Of a stretch of 64,000 nt of DNA, positions 42,896 to 52,166 are shown one piece after another; within the stretch, counting starts at the first letter, position 1; the number at the start of each line of letters is the position of its first letter. This DNA comes from Pseudomonas sp. PH1b. GTDB lineage: Bacteria > Pseudomonadota > Gammaproteobacteria > Pseudomonadales > Pseudomonadaceae. Where the stretch lies: NCBI RefSeq assembly GCF_000633395.1, contig NZ_AYMU01000029.1, forward strand, positions 44,585-108,584, given 5' to 3'. The notes below the pieces were generated by a model that saw only the letters and a program-made list of their open reading frames with translations, ran no database searches and was not told the origin of the DNA. Position numbers and translations under genes: made by a program.

Positions 42896-43747
42896 TTAGA
42901 GCAGACTTTGCAGCTTGCGGTGCAACATCGAAACGTTGCTGCCTTTGGCGACAAACCCTGTAAGGGTCTCTGTAAGAAGGGCCGAGACTTTATCAGCTTC
43001 AGCTTTGCTTGGGAAGCCCCCAAACACACAACTTCCAGTTCCAGTCAGTTTTGCTTCGGTAAATTTACCTAACAAATTCAATGCGTTACGTACTTCTGGA
43101 TAACGCCTTGCGACTACCGGAAGGCAGTCGTTTCTGCTGTTTCCCTTGGGAACGGGGCGCACTTTAATGGGCGCAGTGTCACGTGTCAACAGCGGATCGG
43201 AAAAAATTTCTGCTGTACTAACAGACACTTGCGGGACCAGTACCAGATACCAGGGTTCTTCGGGATATTCAGGGGTGAGTATTTCCCCGACACCTTCGGC
43301 GAACGCCGCATGCCCACGGACGAAAACCGGAACGTCGGCGCCCAGGGTCAGACCCAGCACGGCCAGCCGATCTTCATCCCAGCCCAGTTGCCAGAGATGA
43401 TTGAGCCCCAGCAGGGTGGTGGCCGCGTTGGAACTGCCGCCGCCGATACCGCCGCCCATGGGCAGGATCTTGTCGATCCAGATATCGATGCCCTGGCTGC
43501 AGCCGGACTCTTGCTGGAGTTTTTTGGCTGCCTTGACGATCAGGTTGCTGTCGTGAGGCACGCCTTCGAACTCGGTGTGCAGTTGGATCACGCCGTCATC
43601 GCGAAGGGCAAAGGTGATCTCGTCGCCGTAATCGAGGAACTGAAAGAGGGTCTGCAGTTGGTGATAACCGTCTTCACGGCGACCGAGGATGTGCAGCATC
43701 AGGTTGAGCTTGGCCGGGGAGGGCAAGCTCAGGCGGGGTGCGCTCAT
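42896..43747 (-). CDS. ispE: 4-diphosphocytidyl-2-C-methyl-D-erythritol kinase
   Basis: 283 residues of the GHMP kinase family. It phosphorylates CDP-methylerythritol in the MEP pathway to isoprenoid precursors. The opening LPSPAKLNLMLHILGRREDGYHQLQTLFQFLD is diagnostic. The ATP loop is PMGGGIGGGSSNAATTLL (about residues 97-114). The C-terminal GTGSCVFGGF is GHMP motif 3. It follows lolB by one base, then tRNA-Gln and prs, the standard Pseudomonas order. Confidence 0.95.
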   Translation of the reverse strand: MSAPRLSLPSPAKLNLMLHILGRREDGYHQLQTLFQFLDYGDEITFALRDDGVIQLHTEFEGVPHDSNLIVKAAKKLQQESGCSQGIDIWIDKILPMGGGIGGGSSNAATTLLGLNHLWQLGWDEDRLAVLGLTLGADVPVFVRGHAAFAEGVGEILTPEYPEEPWYLVLVPQVSVSTAEIFSDPLLTRDTAPIKVRPVPKGNSRNDCLPVVARRYPEVRNALNLLGKFTEAKLTGTGSCVFGGFPSKAEADKVSALLTETLTGFVAKGSNVSMLHRKLQSLL

Positions 43748-43748
43748 G

Positions 43749-44366
43749 TCATTGCCCCAGCTTGCGTGGCAGCCATTCCTTGATCACCAGAGTGACGTCA
43801 AGGTCGTTGCCATGCAGTTTGATGCGTTCCGGCAGCCAGTAGCCGTTCTGCTGGGTATAGCTGGTGTACTCCACCAACCAACCGTCCTGCTCCAGGCTTG
43901 CCAGGTGACTGTCGCCGTCCAGGGTCAGGCGGCTCTTGCTGTTGGGGGCAGGCAGGCCGCGGACCCACCAGGCCAGATGCGACACCGGCAGTTTCCAACC
44001 CAGCTGTTCTTCCAGCAGGATTTCCGGGCTGGCGGCTTCATAACGGCCCTGATTGGCCACTTCCAGGCTGACCTGGCCAGGACGCCCGGTCAGGCGTGCG
44101 GCGCCACGGCCCAGGGGGCCGGACAGGCGAATGTCGTAATAGTCCTGGCGTTGCAGCCAGAACAGGGTGCCGCTGCCGGAATCCTTGGGCGCGCGGATGC
44201 CGATCTTGCCGTTGATCTGCCAGCCGTCAAGGCCGCTCAACTGGTCTTTGTGCAGGCGCCATTGCGCCGGGCTGCCCTGGCCCTGGACGGACTCGCGGGC
44301 GCCAAAGCCGGCGCAGCCGGCGAGCAGGGCGATGAAACTGAAAACGATAAGGTGGCGCAAAAACAT
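43749..44366 (-). CDS. lolB: Outer-membrane lipoprotein insertion protein LolB
   Basis: 205 residues. Lipobox LLAGCAGFGARES puts the modified cysteine near residue 18. LolB receives lipoproteins from LolA and inserts them into the outer membrane. Family features are WQINGKIGIRAPKDSGSGTLFWLQRQDYYDIRLSGPLGRG and the NGYWLPERIKL strand near the end. Located between the TPR lipoprotein gene and ispE with 4- and 1-base gaps, implying one transcript. Confidence 0.94.
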   Translation of the reverse strand: MFLRHLIVFSFIALLAGCAGFGARESVQGQGSPAQWRLHKDQLSGLDGWQINGKIGIRAPKDSGSGTLFWLQRQDYYDIRLSGPLGRGAARLTGRPGQVSLEVANQGRYEAASPEILLEEQLGWKLPVSHLAWWVRGLPAPNSKSRLTLDGDSHLASLEQDGWLVEYTSYTQQNGYWLPERIKLHGNDLDVTLVIKEWLPRKLGQ

Positions 44367-44370
44367 AATC

Positions 44371-46095
44371 TTAAAGAGTCTCTGATCCGGTCAGGCGTTT
44401 GATGGTGTCACGCAGCACGGGGCTGTCTGGCTGGTCCTTGATGAACTTGCTCCAGATCTGCTTCGCTTCGCGCTGCTTGTCGTTATGCCACAGCACTTCA
44501 CCCAGGTGCGCCGCGACCTCCTGGTCGGGAAAGCGCTCCAGGGCCTGGCGCAGCAGGCGTTCAGCCTCGTCGAGGTTGCCAAGGCGGAAGTTCACCCAGC
44601 CCAGGCTGTCGAGTACTGCCGGGTCTTCCGGCGTCAGCTGATGCGCCTGTTCGATCAGCGCCTTGGCCTCGGCGTAGCGTGTGGTCCGATCCGACAGCGT
44701 GTAGCCCAGGGCGTTCAGCGCCATGGCGTTGTCCGGTTCGCGCTGGATGATCAGGCGCAGGTCTTTTTCCATCTGTGCCAGGTCATTGCGTTTTTCCGCC
44801 TGCATGGCGCGGGTGTAGAGCAGGTTCATGTCGTCGGGGTATTGCTGCAGGGCCTGCTGGATGACTTTCCAGGCGCGCTCCCCCTGATTGTTCGCCGACA
44901 GGGTCTCGACTTCGATCAGGTACAGCTGGATGGCGTAGTCGGGCTGGGCATCACGTGCTGCCACCAGGCGCTTCTGGGCCTCGTCGGTGCGCCCGTTGTT
45001 CATCAGGATATCGGCCTGGCGCAGCTGCGCCGGCAGGTAATCGTTACCCGGGCCGACCTGGGCGTATTCGATCAGCGCCCCTTGCGGGTCGTTGAGTTCT
45101 TCGGCGATGCGGCCCAGGTTCAGGTGTGCCGAATCCTCGTGGCTTTCCCGGGCGATCAGGTCTTCCAGGTAGCCCTTGGCTTCCTGCCAGGCCTTGGCTT
45201 CCAGGCATACCAGGGCCAGGGAATAACGCAGTTCGTCGTCTTCCGGGTACTGCTGGACCAGGCTGGAGAACTGAGTCTTGGCGTCTTCCATGCGGTCCTG
45301 TTCCACCAGCATGCGGGCGTAGGTCAGGCGCAGGCGCTTGTCATCCGGGTACTTGCGAATGCTTTTTTCCAGCAGCGGCAAGGCCTCCTTGCCCCGGTTC
45401 AGGCTTTGCAGCAGGCGCGCGCGCAACAGCAGGGGCGCGACTTCGCCGTCTTCCGGCGGGTTCTGCTCGAGCAGGGTCAGGGCTTCCTTGGCGTCGCCGT
45501 CCTGTTGCATCAACAGGGCCTTGCCGAAGATCAGCTGGCTGTTGTGCGGGTGTTTCTGCAGCAGGCGGTCGAAGCTTTTCATCAGGCCATTGCGGGTGTC
45601 CTGGTCGGTGTCGGCGGCCGACAGCGCGAGAAAGTCGAAATGGGTATCGCCTTTGCCCTGCAGGACTTTCTCCATATAGAGCATGGAATCGTCATAGCGT
45701 CCGGCGCGGGCCAGCTGGATCGCGGCCGCCCGTTGCGCCTCGAGATCGTCGGGGGCGTTCTTGGCCCAGATCAGCGAGGTGTCCAGGGCCGCCTGATCGG
45801 CGCCCAGGTATTCGGCAATGCGAAAGGCTCGTTCGGAGATGCCCGGGTCCTGGGTGTTGATGGCCTGGGTCACGTAGTTGTCCAGGGCAATGTCGAAACG
45901 ATTGCGCTGGCCCGCCAGTTCGGCGCTCAGCAGGCTGAAGATGGTGTCTTCGCTGAACGAGGAATAGACCTTGGGCTTTTCAGGGGCTGGGGTGCTGTCT
46001 TCCACCGGCGACGGAGCGTCCGATGAAACGGTGGCCAGGGACTGGCAGCCGCTGAGGAAGACAAAGGCGAGGAGCAACGCGGAAGATCTATTCAT
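44371..46095 (-). CDS. TPR-repeat outer-membrane lipoprotein
   Basis: 574 residues with a lipobox (LAFVFLSGCQSLATV, Cys about residue 17). The rest is a long array of tetratricopeptide repeats; clear ones include YPEDDELRYSLALVCLEAKAWQEAKGYL, DDMNLLYTRAMQAEKRNDLAQMEKDL and DPAVLDSLGWVNFRLGNLDEAERLL. Proteins at this locus (next to lolB-ispE) are conserved in Pseudomonas and thought to be scaffolds, but their exact role is not known to me. First gene of the lolB-ispE-tRNA-prs transcript, divergent from hemA. Confidence 0.9.
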   Translation of the reverse strand: MNRSSALLLAFVFLSGCQSLATVSSDAPSPVEDSTPAPEKPKVYSSFSEDTIFSLLSAELAGQRNRFDIALDNYVTQAINTQDPGISERAFRIAEYLGADQAALDTSLIWAKNAPDDLEAQRAAAIQLARAGRYDDSMLYMEKVLQGKGDTHFDFLALSAADTDQDTRNGLMKSFDRLLQKHPHNSQLIFGKALLMQQDGDAKEALTLLEQNPPEDGEVAPLLLRARLLQSLNRGKEALPLLEKSIRKYPDDKRLRLTYARMLVEQDRMEDAKTQFSSLVQQYPEDDELRYSLALVCLEAKAWQEAKGYLEDLIARESHEDSAHLNLGRIAEELNDPQGALIEYAQVGPGNDYLPAQLRQADILMNNGRTDEAQKRLVAARDAQPDYAIQLYLIEVETLSANNQGERAWKVIQQALQQYPDDMNLLYTRAMQAEKRNDLAQMEKDLRLIIQREPDNAMALNALGYTLSDRTTRYAEAKALIEQAHQLTPEDPAVLDSLGWVNFRLGNLDEAERLLRQALERFPDQEVAAHLGEVLWHNDKQREAKQIWSKFIKDQPDSPVLRDTIKRLTGSETL

Positions 46096-46442
46096 ATAGG
46101 AAGAGGGCGACTAACCTGCGGTCGGATCATCATGACACAAGCCTTCGGCCAAACATAACCGAGACTCAACGGGATGCCAGAACAGAGGCAGTCTATTAGT
46201 TTCTGCGCGAAAACTGCCTGCGCTTCGACCATGCTGCGCGCTGGGCGGCCTTGGCGCTACGCAGAAACAGGCTCGGAATGCTCATTTAGGCCCCTAAACT
46301 CCGCTTCCTTGCCTGTTTTCGCCTTGCCTGATCTTCGCTCGGCGAGTTTTGGCACAAAACTAGGACAATAGTCGGCGGGAGTTGTTCTGCGTCGGTCGAA
46401 GTAGGACAATTGCCGGCTTCTCGACATCATCAGCGACCTTGA
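46096..46442. other. Divergent intergenic region between the TPR gene and hemA, with a direct repeat
   Basis: 347 bases without a convincing gene. It carries promoters for the TPR-lolB operon and hemA. Two 16-base copies, TAGGACAATAGTCGGC (46361-46376) and TAGGACAATTGCCGGC (46402-46417), match at 14 positions and start 41 bases apart, almost exactly four helical turns. They may be regulator sites for hemA, whose start is 26 bases after the second copy. Confidence 0.5.
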
Positions 46443-47717
46443 ATGGCCTTCCTTGCACTCGGTATTAACCACAAGACTGCTTCTGTAGACGTCCGCGAGC
46501 GCGTGGCCTTTACCCCTGAGCAGCTGGTTGAGGCCTTGCAGCAGCTCTGCCGACTCACCGACAGCCGCGAAGCTGCGATCCTCTCCACCTGCAATCGCAG
46601 TGAGCTCTATATAGAACAGGATCATCTTTCTGCGGATGTGGTGCTGCGCTGGCTGGCGGAATATCACCATCTGAGCCTGGACGAGCTGCGCGCCAGTGCC
46701 TATGTGCATGAAGATGATGCGGCAGTTCGTCACATGATGCGGGTCGCCTCGGGGCTCGATTCCCTGGTGCTGGGCGAGCCACAGATCCTTGGGCAGATGA
46801 AATCCGCCTACGCTGTGGCCCGTGAGGCCGGCACCGTCGGCCCGCTGCTGGGCCGGCTGTTCCAGGCGACCTTCAGCGCCGCCAAGCAAGTGCGCACTGA
46901 CACGGCCATCGGCGAGAACCCGGTCTCCGTGGCCTTCGCCGCGGTGAGCCTGGCGAAACAGATCTTCAGCGATCTGCAGCGCAGCCAGGCGTTGCTGATC
47001 GGTGCGGGCGAGACCATTACCCTGGTCGCCCGGCACCTGCATGACCTGGGCGTGAAACGTATCGTGGTAGCCAACCGCACCCTGGAACGGGCCAGCCTCC
47101 TGGCCGAACAGTTCGGTGCCCACGCGGTGTTGTTGTCGGAGATTCCCCAGGAGCTGGTGCACAGCGATATCGTCATCAGCTCGACGGCCAGCCAGCTACC
47201 TATTCTCGGGAAGGGTGCCGTGGAAAGTGCCTTGAAGTTGCGCAAGCACAAGCCGATTTTCATGGTGGATATCGCCGTTCCCCGGGATATCGAGCCTGAA
47301 GTCGGCGAGTTGGACGACGTTTATCTCTACACCGTCGACGACCTGCACGAAGTGGTCGCGGAAAACCTCAAGAGCCGCCAGGGCGCGGCCCAGGCGGCCG
47401 AGGAACTGGTGAACATCGGCGCCGAAGACTTCATGGTGCGCCTGCGGGAACTGGCGGCGGTGGACGTGCTCAAGGCCTATCGCCAGCAGAGCGAACGCCT
47501 GCGCGACGAAGAGTTGCAGAAGGCCCTGCGCATGCTGGCCAACGGCAGTGGTGCCGAGGACGTGCTGGCCCAACTGGCCCGCGGCCTGACCAATAAATTG
47601 CTGCATGCGCCGAGCGTGCAGCTGAAAAAGTTGTCTGCCGAAGGCCGCCTCGATGCGCTGGCCATGGCCCAAGAACTCTTTGCCCTCGGTGAGGGCTCTT
47701 CGGATAAAACCCCGTAA
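46443..47717 (+). CDS. hemA: Glutamyl-tRNA reductase
   Basis: 424 residues. It reduces glutamyl-tRNA to glutamate-1-semialdehyde, the first committed step of tetrapyrrole synthesis. The catalytic cysteine lies in AILSTCNRSELYIEQ (near residue 50). Also seen are GINHKTASVDVRE at the start, LGEPQILGQMKSAY, and the NADPH domain LIGAGETITLVARHL. It heads the hemA-prfA-prmC-moeB-murI operon; its stop overlaps the prfA start by one base. Confidence 0.97.
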   Translation: MAFLALGINHKTASVDVRERVAFTPEQLVEALQQLCRLTDSREAAILSTCNRSELYIEQDHLSADVVLRWLAEYHHLSLDELRASAYVHEDDAAVRHMMRVASGLDSLVLGEPQILGQMKSAYAVAREAGTVGPLLGRLFQATFSAAKQVRTDTAIGENPVSVAFAAVSLAKQIFSDLQRSQALLIGAGETITLVARHLHDLGVKRIVVANRTLERASLLAEQFGAHAVLLSEIPQELVHSDIVISSTASQLPILGKGAVESALKLRKHKPIFMVDIAVPRDIEPEVGELDDVYLYTVDDLHEVVAENLKSRQGAAQAAEELVNIGAEDFMVRLRELAAVDVLKAYRQQSERLRDEELQKALRMLANGSGAEDVLAQLARGLTNKLLHAPSVQLKKLSAEGRLDALAMAQELFALGEGSSDKTP

Positions 47718-48799
47718 TGAAAGCGTCACTGCTCAATAAGCTGGATATTCTCCAGGACCGCTTCGAGGAATTGACCGCCTTGCTCGGTGATGGCGAAGTC
47801 ATCGCCGATCAGGCCAAGTTCCGCGCCTATTCCAAGGAGTACGCGGAAGTCGAGCCGATCGTGGCTTCCTATCAACAAGTGCTCAAGGTCCAGGCGGACC
47901 TCGAAGGCGCCCAGGCCCTGCTCAAGGACAGCGACCCGGACCTGCGGGAAATGGCTGCCGAGGAAGTGCGCGAAGCCAAGGAGCAACTGGCCGAGCTGGA
48001 AAGCCGCCTGCAGCGCATGCTGCTGCCCAAGGACCCGAACGATGGGCGCAACGTGTTCCTGGAAATCCGTGCCGGCACCGGCGGTGATGAGGCGGCGATC
48101 TTCTCCGGCGACCTGTTCCGCATGTACTCGCGCTATGCCGAGCGACGTGGCTGGCGGCTGGAGATCCTCTCGGAGAACGAGGGCGAGCACGGCGGCTATA
48201 AAGAAGTCATTGCCCGGGTCGAAGGCGAAAACGTCTACGGCAAGCTGAAGTTCGAGTCCGGTGCGCATCGCGTGCAGCGGGTGCCGGCTACCGAATCCCA
48301 GGGGCGGATCCACACCTCGGCCTGCACCGTGGCGGTGCTGCCGGAGCCGGACGAGCAGGAAGCCATCGAGATCAACCCGGCCGACCTGCGCATCGACACC
48401 TATCGCTCCTCCGGGGCTGGCGGCCAGCACGTCAACAAGACCGATTCGGCGATCCGCATCACCCACATTCCTTCGGGCATCGTGGTGGAATGCCAGGAAG
48501 AGCGCTCCCAGCACAAGAACCGGGCCCGGGCCATGTCCTGGCTATCGGCCAAGCTCAACGACCAGCAGACCAGCGCCGCGGCCAATGCCATCGCCAGCGA
48601 GCGCAAGCTGCTGGTGGGCTCGGGGGACCGTTCCGAGCGCATTCGCACTTACAACTTTCCGCAGGGACGTGTCACTGATCACCGGGTCAACCTGACCCTC
48701 TACTCCCTGGACGAGATCCTTGCCGGGGGCGTGGATGCGGTGATCGAACCGCTGTTGGCGGAATATCAGGCCGATCAACTTGCGGCATTGGGTGAGTAA
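47717..48799 (+). CDS. prfA: Peptide chain release factor 1
   Basis: 360 residues. It reads UAA and UAG stop codons and triggers peptide release. The GGQ motif is in SSGAGGQHVNKTDSA (about residues 229-243) and the stop-codon loop includes HRVQRVPATESQGRIHTSA. The glutamine of GGQ is the target of the methyltransferase encoded by the next gene. Start overlaps hemA stop (TAATG). Confidence 0.97.
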   Translation: MKASLLNKLDILQDRFEELTALLGDGEVIADQAKFRAYSKEYAEVEPIVASYQQVLKVQADLEGAQALLKDSDPDLREMAAEEVREAKEQLAELESRLQRMLLPKDPNDGRNVFLEIRAGTGGDEAAIFSGDLFRMYSRYAERRGWRLEILSENEGEHGGYKEVIARVEGENVYGKLKFESGAHRVQRVPATESQGRIHTSACTVAVLPEPDEQEAIEINPADLRIDTYRSSGAGGQHVNKTDSAIRITHIPSGIVVECQEERSQHKNRARAMSWLSAKLNDQQTSAAANAIASERKLLVGSGDRSERIRTYNFPQGRVTDHRVNLTLYSLDEILAGGVDAVIEPLLAEYQADQLAALGE

Positions 48800-49630
48800 A
48801 TGACCATTATTGCCAGCCTGCTGCGCGCCGCCCAACTGCCCGATTCGCCCACCCCGCGACTGGATGCCGAACTGCTTCTGGCCGCGGCGCTGGGCAAGCC
48901 TCGCAGTTTTCTCCACACCTGGCCGGAGCGCATCGTGCCCAGCGAGGCCGCGCTGCTGTTTGCCGACTATCTGCAACGGCGTCGCGCCGGCGAGCCGGTG
49001 GCCTATATCCTGGGCCAGCAGGGTTTCTGGAAGCTCGACCTGGAAGTGGCGCCCCACACACTGATCCCCCGTCCGGACACCGAGTTGCTGGTGGAGGCGG
49101 CCCTTGAACTGTTGCCGGCCACCCCAGCCAAGGTGCTCGACCTGGGCACCGGCAGCGGTGCCATCGCCCTGGCCCTGGCCAGCGAGCGTCCGGCCTGGAA
49201 GGTCACGGCGCTGGACCGGGTGCTGGAAGCCGTGGCCCTGGCCGAGCGCAATCGTCAGCGTCTGCAACTGGACAACGTCACGGTGCTCAGCAGCCACTGG
49301 TTCAGCTCCATCGAGTCCCAGCGCTTCAACTTGATCATCAGCAACCCGCCGTACATTGCCGAGGCCGATCCTCACCTGGTGGCCGGTGATGTGCGTTTCG
49401 AGCCGGAAAGCGCCCTGGTGGCCGGCAAGGATGGCCTGGATGACCTGCGCTTGATCGTCGCCCAGGCCCCGCAACACCTGGAAGCCGGTGGCTGGCTGAT
49501 GCTGGAACATGGCTACGACCAGGCCGCGGCGGTCCGCCAATTGCTGGCCGCCCAGGGCTTCATCGAAGTCCACAGCCGGGTCGACCTCGGCGGGCATGAG
49601 CGCATCAGCCTCGGATGCCTGCCGTGCTGA
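48800..49630 (+). CDS. prmC: Release factor glutamine methyltransferase
   Basis: 276 residues. It methylates the GGQ glutamine of release factors with SAM. The SAM motif is VLDLGTGSGAIALALA (about residues 113-128) and the catalytic NPPY is in LIISNPPYIAEADPHL. An N-terminal helical bundle (PTPRLDAELLLAAALGKPRSFL) precedes it. It begins right after the prfA stop and overlaps moeB by 16 bases. Confidence 0.96.
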   Translation: MTIIASLLRAAQLPDSPTPRLDAELLLAAALGKPRSFLHTWPERIVPSEAALLFADYLQRRRAGEPVAYILGQQGFWKLDLEVAPHTLIPRPDTELLVEAALELLPATPAKVLDLGTGSGAIALALASERPAWKVTALDRVLEAVALAERNRQRLQLDNVTVLSSHWFSSIESQRFNLIISNPPYIAEADPHLVAGDVRFEPESALVAGKDGLDDLRLIVAQAPQHLEAGGWLMLEHGYDQAAAVRQLLAAQGFIEVHSRVDLGGHERISLGCLPC

Positions 49631-50379
49631 CCGATCAGGAGCTGTTGCGCTATAGCCGACAGATTCTGTTGCAGCACGTCGATATCGACGGTCAGTTGCG
49701 CCTCAAGCAGAGCCGGGTACTGATCGTCGGCCTGGGTGGCCTGGGGGCGCCTGCGGCCCTGTACCTGGCGGCGGCCGGTGTCGGTGAGCTGCACCTGGCG
49801 GATTTCGACAGCGTGGACCTGACCAACCTGCAGCGTCAGATCATCCACGACAGCCACAGCGTCGGGGTCGGCAAGGTGGATTCGGCCATCAGCCGCCTGT
49901 CTGCCCTGAACCCGGAAATCCACTTGGTGCCCCATCGTCAGGCACTGGATGTCGACAGCCTGGCCGCTGCGGTGATCGCGGTGGACCTGGTGCTCGATTG
50001 CTCTGACAACTTCAGCACCCGCGAGGCGGTGAATGCCGCTTGCGTGGCGGCCGGCAAGCCGTTGGTCAGTGGTGCGGCGATTCGCCTCGAAGGGCAGTTG
50101 TCGGTGTTCGACCCGCGACGCCCGGAAAGCCCTTGTTATCACTGCCTGTATGGGCACGGCAGCGAGGCCGAACTGAGCTGCAGCGAAGCCGGGGTGCTCG
50201 GCCCGCTGGTGGGCACCGTGGGCAGCCTGCAGGCACTGGAAGCCCTGAAGTTGCTGGCCGGGTTTGGTGAGCCTCTGGTGGGCCGACTGTTATTGATCGA
50301 CGCTCTGGGGACGCGCTTTCGTGAGCTGCGCGTCAAGCGTGACCCCGGTTGCCGTGTCTGCGGAGTTCATCATGAGTGA
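49615..50379 (+). CDS. moeB: Molybdopterin-synthase adenylyltransferase family protein
   Basis: 254 residues of the ThiF/MoeB/HesA E1-like family. It adenylates the C-terminal glycine of a ubiquitin-like sulphur carrier such as MoaD. The nucleotide loop is LIVGLGGLGAPAALYLAAAGVG (about residues 36-57). The zinc cysteines are in CYHCLYG and CRVCGVH. The cysteine in ELSCSEAGVLGP may be the active-site residue. Called MoeB from family and from this conserved gene position; a ThiF role cannot be excluded. The ATG at 49615 lies within prmC. Confidence 0.88.
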   Translation: MPAVLTDQELLRYSRQILLQHVDIDGQLRLKQSRVLIVGLGGLGAPAALYLAAAGVGELHLADFDSVDLTNLQRQIIHDSHSVGVGKVDSAISRLSALNPEIHLVPHRQALDVDSLAAAVIAVDLVLDCSDNFSTREAVNAACVAAGKPLVSGAAIRLEGQLSVFDPRRPESPCYHCLYGHGSEAELSCSEAGVLGPLVGTVGSLQALEALKLLAGFGEPLVGRLLLIDALGTRFRELRVKRDPGCRVCGVHHE

Positions 50380-51163
50380 AGCGCCCATTGCGGTGTTCGA
50401 TTCCGGTGTTGGTGGCCTGTCGGTGCTGGCGGAAATACAGCAACGGCTTCCCAACGAATCGCTGCTGTACTTTGGCGATTGCGGGTATATCCCCTATGGC
50501 GAAAAGACCCCGGAGTTCATTCGCCAGCGTTGTGCCCTGATGGCGCAGTACTTTCGCGAACAGGGCGCCAAGGCCCTGGTCCTGGCCTGCAATACCGCCA
50601 CCGTGGCCGGAGTGGCCGACTTGCGCCGGGATTACCCGGACTGGCCCATCGTCGGCATGGAGCCTGCGGTCAAGCCCGCGGCAGCTGCAACCCGCAGCGG
50701 TGTGGTCGGGGTGCTGGCCACCACCGGCACCTTGCAGAGCGCCAAGTTCGCCGCCTTGCTGGATCGTTTTGCCGCTGACGTGAAAGTCGTCACCCAGCCC
50801 TGCCCGGGCCTGGTGGAGATGATCGAGAACGGTGACCTGCACAGCGCCGCTGTGCGCCAGATGCTGCAGGGTTATGTGGCACCGTTGCTGGCCGCGGACT
50901 GCGACACCATCATTCTGGGATGCACCCACTATCCATTTCTCAAGCCGCTGCTGGCGCAGATATTGCCCGGACACATCAGCCTGATCGACACCGGGGCCGC
51001 CGTGGCCCGTCAGTTGCAGCGCCTGCTGGGCGAAGGCGATCTGCTCGCTCGGGGGCCGGCACAGGAAACCCGGTTCTGGACCAGCGGCGATGTAGCGCAC
51101 TTCGCCAAGGTCCTGCCAGTGCTGTGGAAAGAGTCCGGCAGGGTCCAGTCTTTCGAATTGTGA
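50372..51163 (+). CDS. murI: Glutamate racemase
   Basis: 263 residues from MSEAPIAVFDSGVGGLSVLAEI; starts upstream at 50321 lack family fit. It interconverts L- and D-glutamate for peptidoglycan. The two catalytic cysteines are in LVLACNTATVAG and IILGCTHYPFLKPL. It overlaps the moeB stop by eight bases and is the last tightly coupled gene in the hemA operon; pagL follows after 115 bases. Confidence 0.96.
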   Translation: MSEAPIAVFDSGVGGLSVLAEIQQRLPNESLLYFGDCGYIPYGEKTPEFIRQRCALMAQYFREQGAKALVLACNTATVAGVADLRRDYPDWPIVGMEPAVKPAAAATRSGVVGVLATTGTLQSAKFAALLDRFAADVKVVTQPCPGLVEMIENGDLHSAAVRQMLQGYVAPLLAADCDTIILGCTHYPFLKPLLAQILPGHISLIDTGAAVARQLQRLLGEGDLLARGPAQETRFWTSGDVAHFAKVLPVLWKESGRVQSFEL

Positions 51164-51278
51164 AAAAAACGTGAAATACCCGCTGCTGGCGCTGAACTTC
51201 CGAGCGGGCCCGGACTTCTATAACCAAGTCACGAGGTTGTACAAAAGCATACAAGACCGTTCAAAAAGGATTTTCCTG

Positions 51279-51797
51279 ATGAAGCGATTGTTCTGTCTGG
51301 CTGCGCTGGCGGCCGCGTTTTGGGGGCACAGTTTTTCCGCGCAGGCGGCCGGTGTCGAGTTCTCGGTGGGGCAAACCAGCGATTCGACCCAGACCTATCG
51401 GCTGGGCATGCAATGGGATTGGGACAAGAGCTGGCTGCAAAGCGATGTCGGTCGGCTGACCGGCTACTGGAGCGGTGCCTACACCTATTGGGATGGCGAC
51501 AAGAAGTCGAGCAATCACAGCCTGTCGTTCTCGCCGGTGCTGGTCTATGAATTTGCCGGGGCCAGCGTCAAGCCTTACATCGAGGCGGGGATCGGGGTGG
51601 CAGCCTTTGCCCACACCGAGGTCGAGGACAACAAGCTGGGTTCATCCTTCCAGTTCGAGGACCGCATCGGTTTCGGCCTGCGTTTCGCCGGTGGGCATGA
51701 GGTCGGCATTCGCGCCACTCACTATTCCAACGCCGGCATTCAAACCCCCAACGACGGTGTCGAGAGCTACGCCCTGCATTACACGATGCCGCTGTAA
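51279..51797 (+). CDS. pagL: Lipid A 3-O-deacylase PagL
   Basis: 172 residues from MKRLFCLAALAAAFWG, with a signal peptide ending FSAQA-AGVEF. It is an eight-stranded outer-membrane barrel enzyme that removes the 3-position acyl chain of lipid A. The catalytic triad pattern is clear: His and Ser in THYSNAG, and Glu fourteen residues after the His in GVESY. The same gene stands next to murI in P. aeruginosa as I recall. Start at 51279 has AAGGA upstream; the frame to 51171 is not used. Confidence 0.93.
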   Translation: MKRLFCLAALAAAFWGHSFSAQAAGVEFSVGQTSDSTQTYRLGMQWDWDKSWLQSDVGRLTGYWSGAYTYWDGDKKSSNHSLSFSPVLVYEFAGASVKPYIEAGIGVAAFAHTEVEDNKLGSSFQFEDRIGFGLRFAGGHEVGIRATHYSNAGIQTPNDGVESYALHYTMPL

Positions 51798-51806
51798 GCC
51801 CCTGGC

Positions 51807-52112
51807 TCAGCGATACGCCGTGGCGATGCCCCGGCGTTCGCTGAGGCAGTCCGCTTCCCCCAGTTCGAACTCCCGGCAGATCAGTGGCCGCAGCTCATAG
51901 ATGCTGCAGCGCATGCTGTCGCGGTCCAGTGCGGCGCACCAGCCGTCGTCCAGGCGGAGCATGACTTCCCCACCCCAGTCGTCGGTATCGATAAAGCGCT
52001 CGGGCACCCCGGTGTCGGTGATCAGCATGACTTCCAGCTGGCAGCAGCAGGCGGCGCAGGTCGAGCAACTGATGGCGGGTTCAGGAATGGCGGTGATGGG
52101 GATAGTTGTCAT
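51807..52112 (-). CDS. YkgJ-family cysteine-cluster protein
   Basis: 101 residues with a tight N-terminal cysteine group (SCSTCAACCCQLEV, residues 15-28) and later Cys in GWCAALDRDSMRCSIYELRPLICREF, the YkgJ/UPF0153 pattern that likely binds zinc or an iron-sulphur centre. Function unknown. It lies 54 bases beyond the DUF2878 gene in the same direction, so it could be the last gene of the light-response operon, but the gap is larger than any within that operon. Confidence 0.85.
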   Translation of the reverse strand: MTTIPITAIPEPAISCSTCAACCCQLEVMLITDTGVPERFIDTDDWGGEVMLRLDDGWCAALDRDSMRCSIYELRPLICREFELGEADCLSERRGIATAYR

Positions 52113-52166
52113 AGGCGCGCAGTGTAAGGCAGTGGGCCAGGGCTGTGTGAAAGCCCGGACGGACGC

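Noticed and set aside
46174..46371. A 65-codon frame in the hemA upstream region
   Set aside because: No ribosome-binding site, no family look and it lies in the regulatory region of two divergent operons.
51238..51243. TGTACA in front of pagL, as a fourth LitR-type element
   Set aside because: The base sequence 14 positions later is not TATAGC in either direction; a single hexamer is too short to count.
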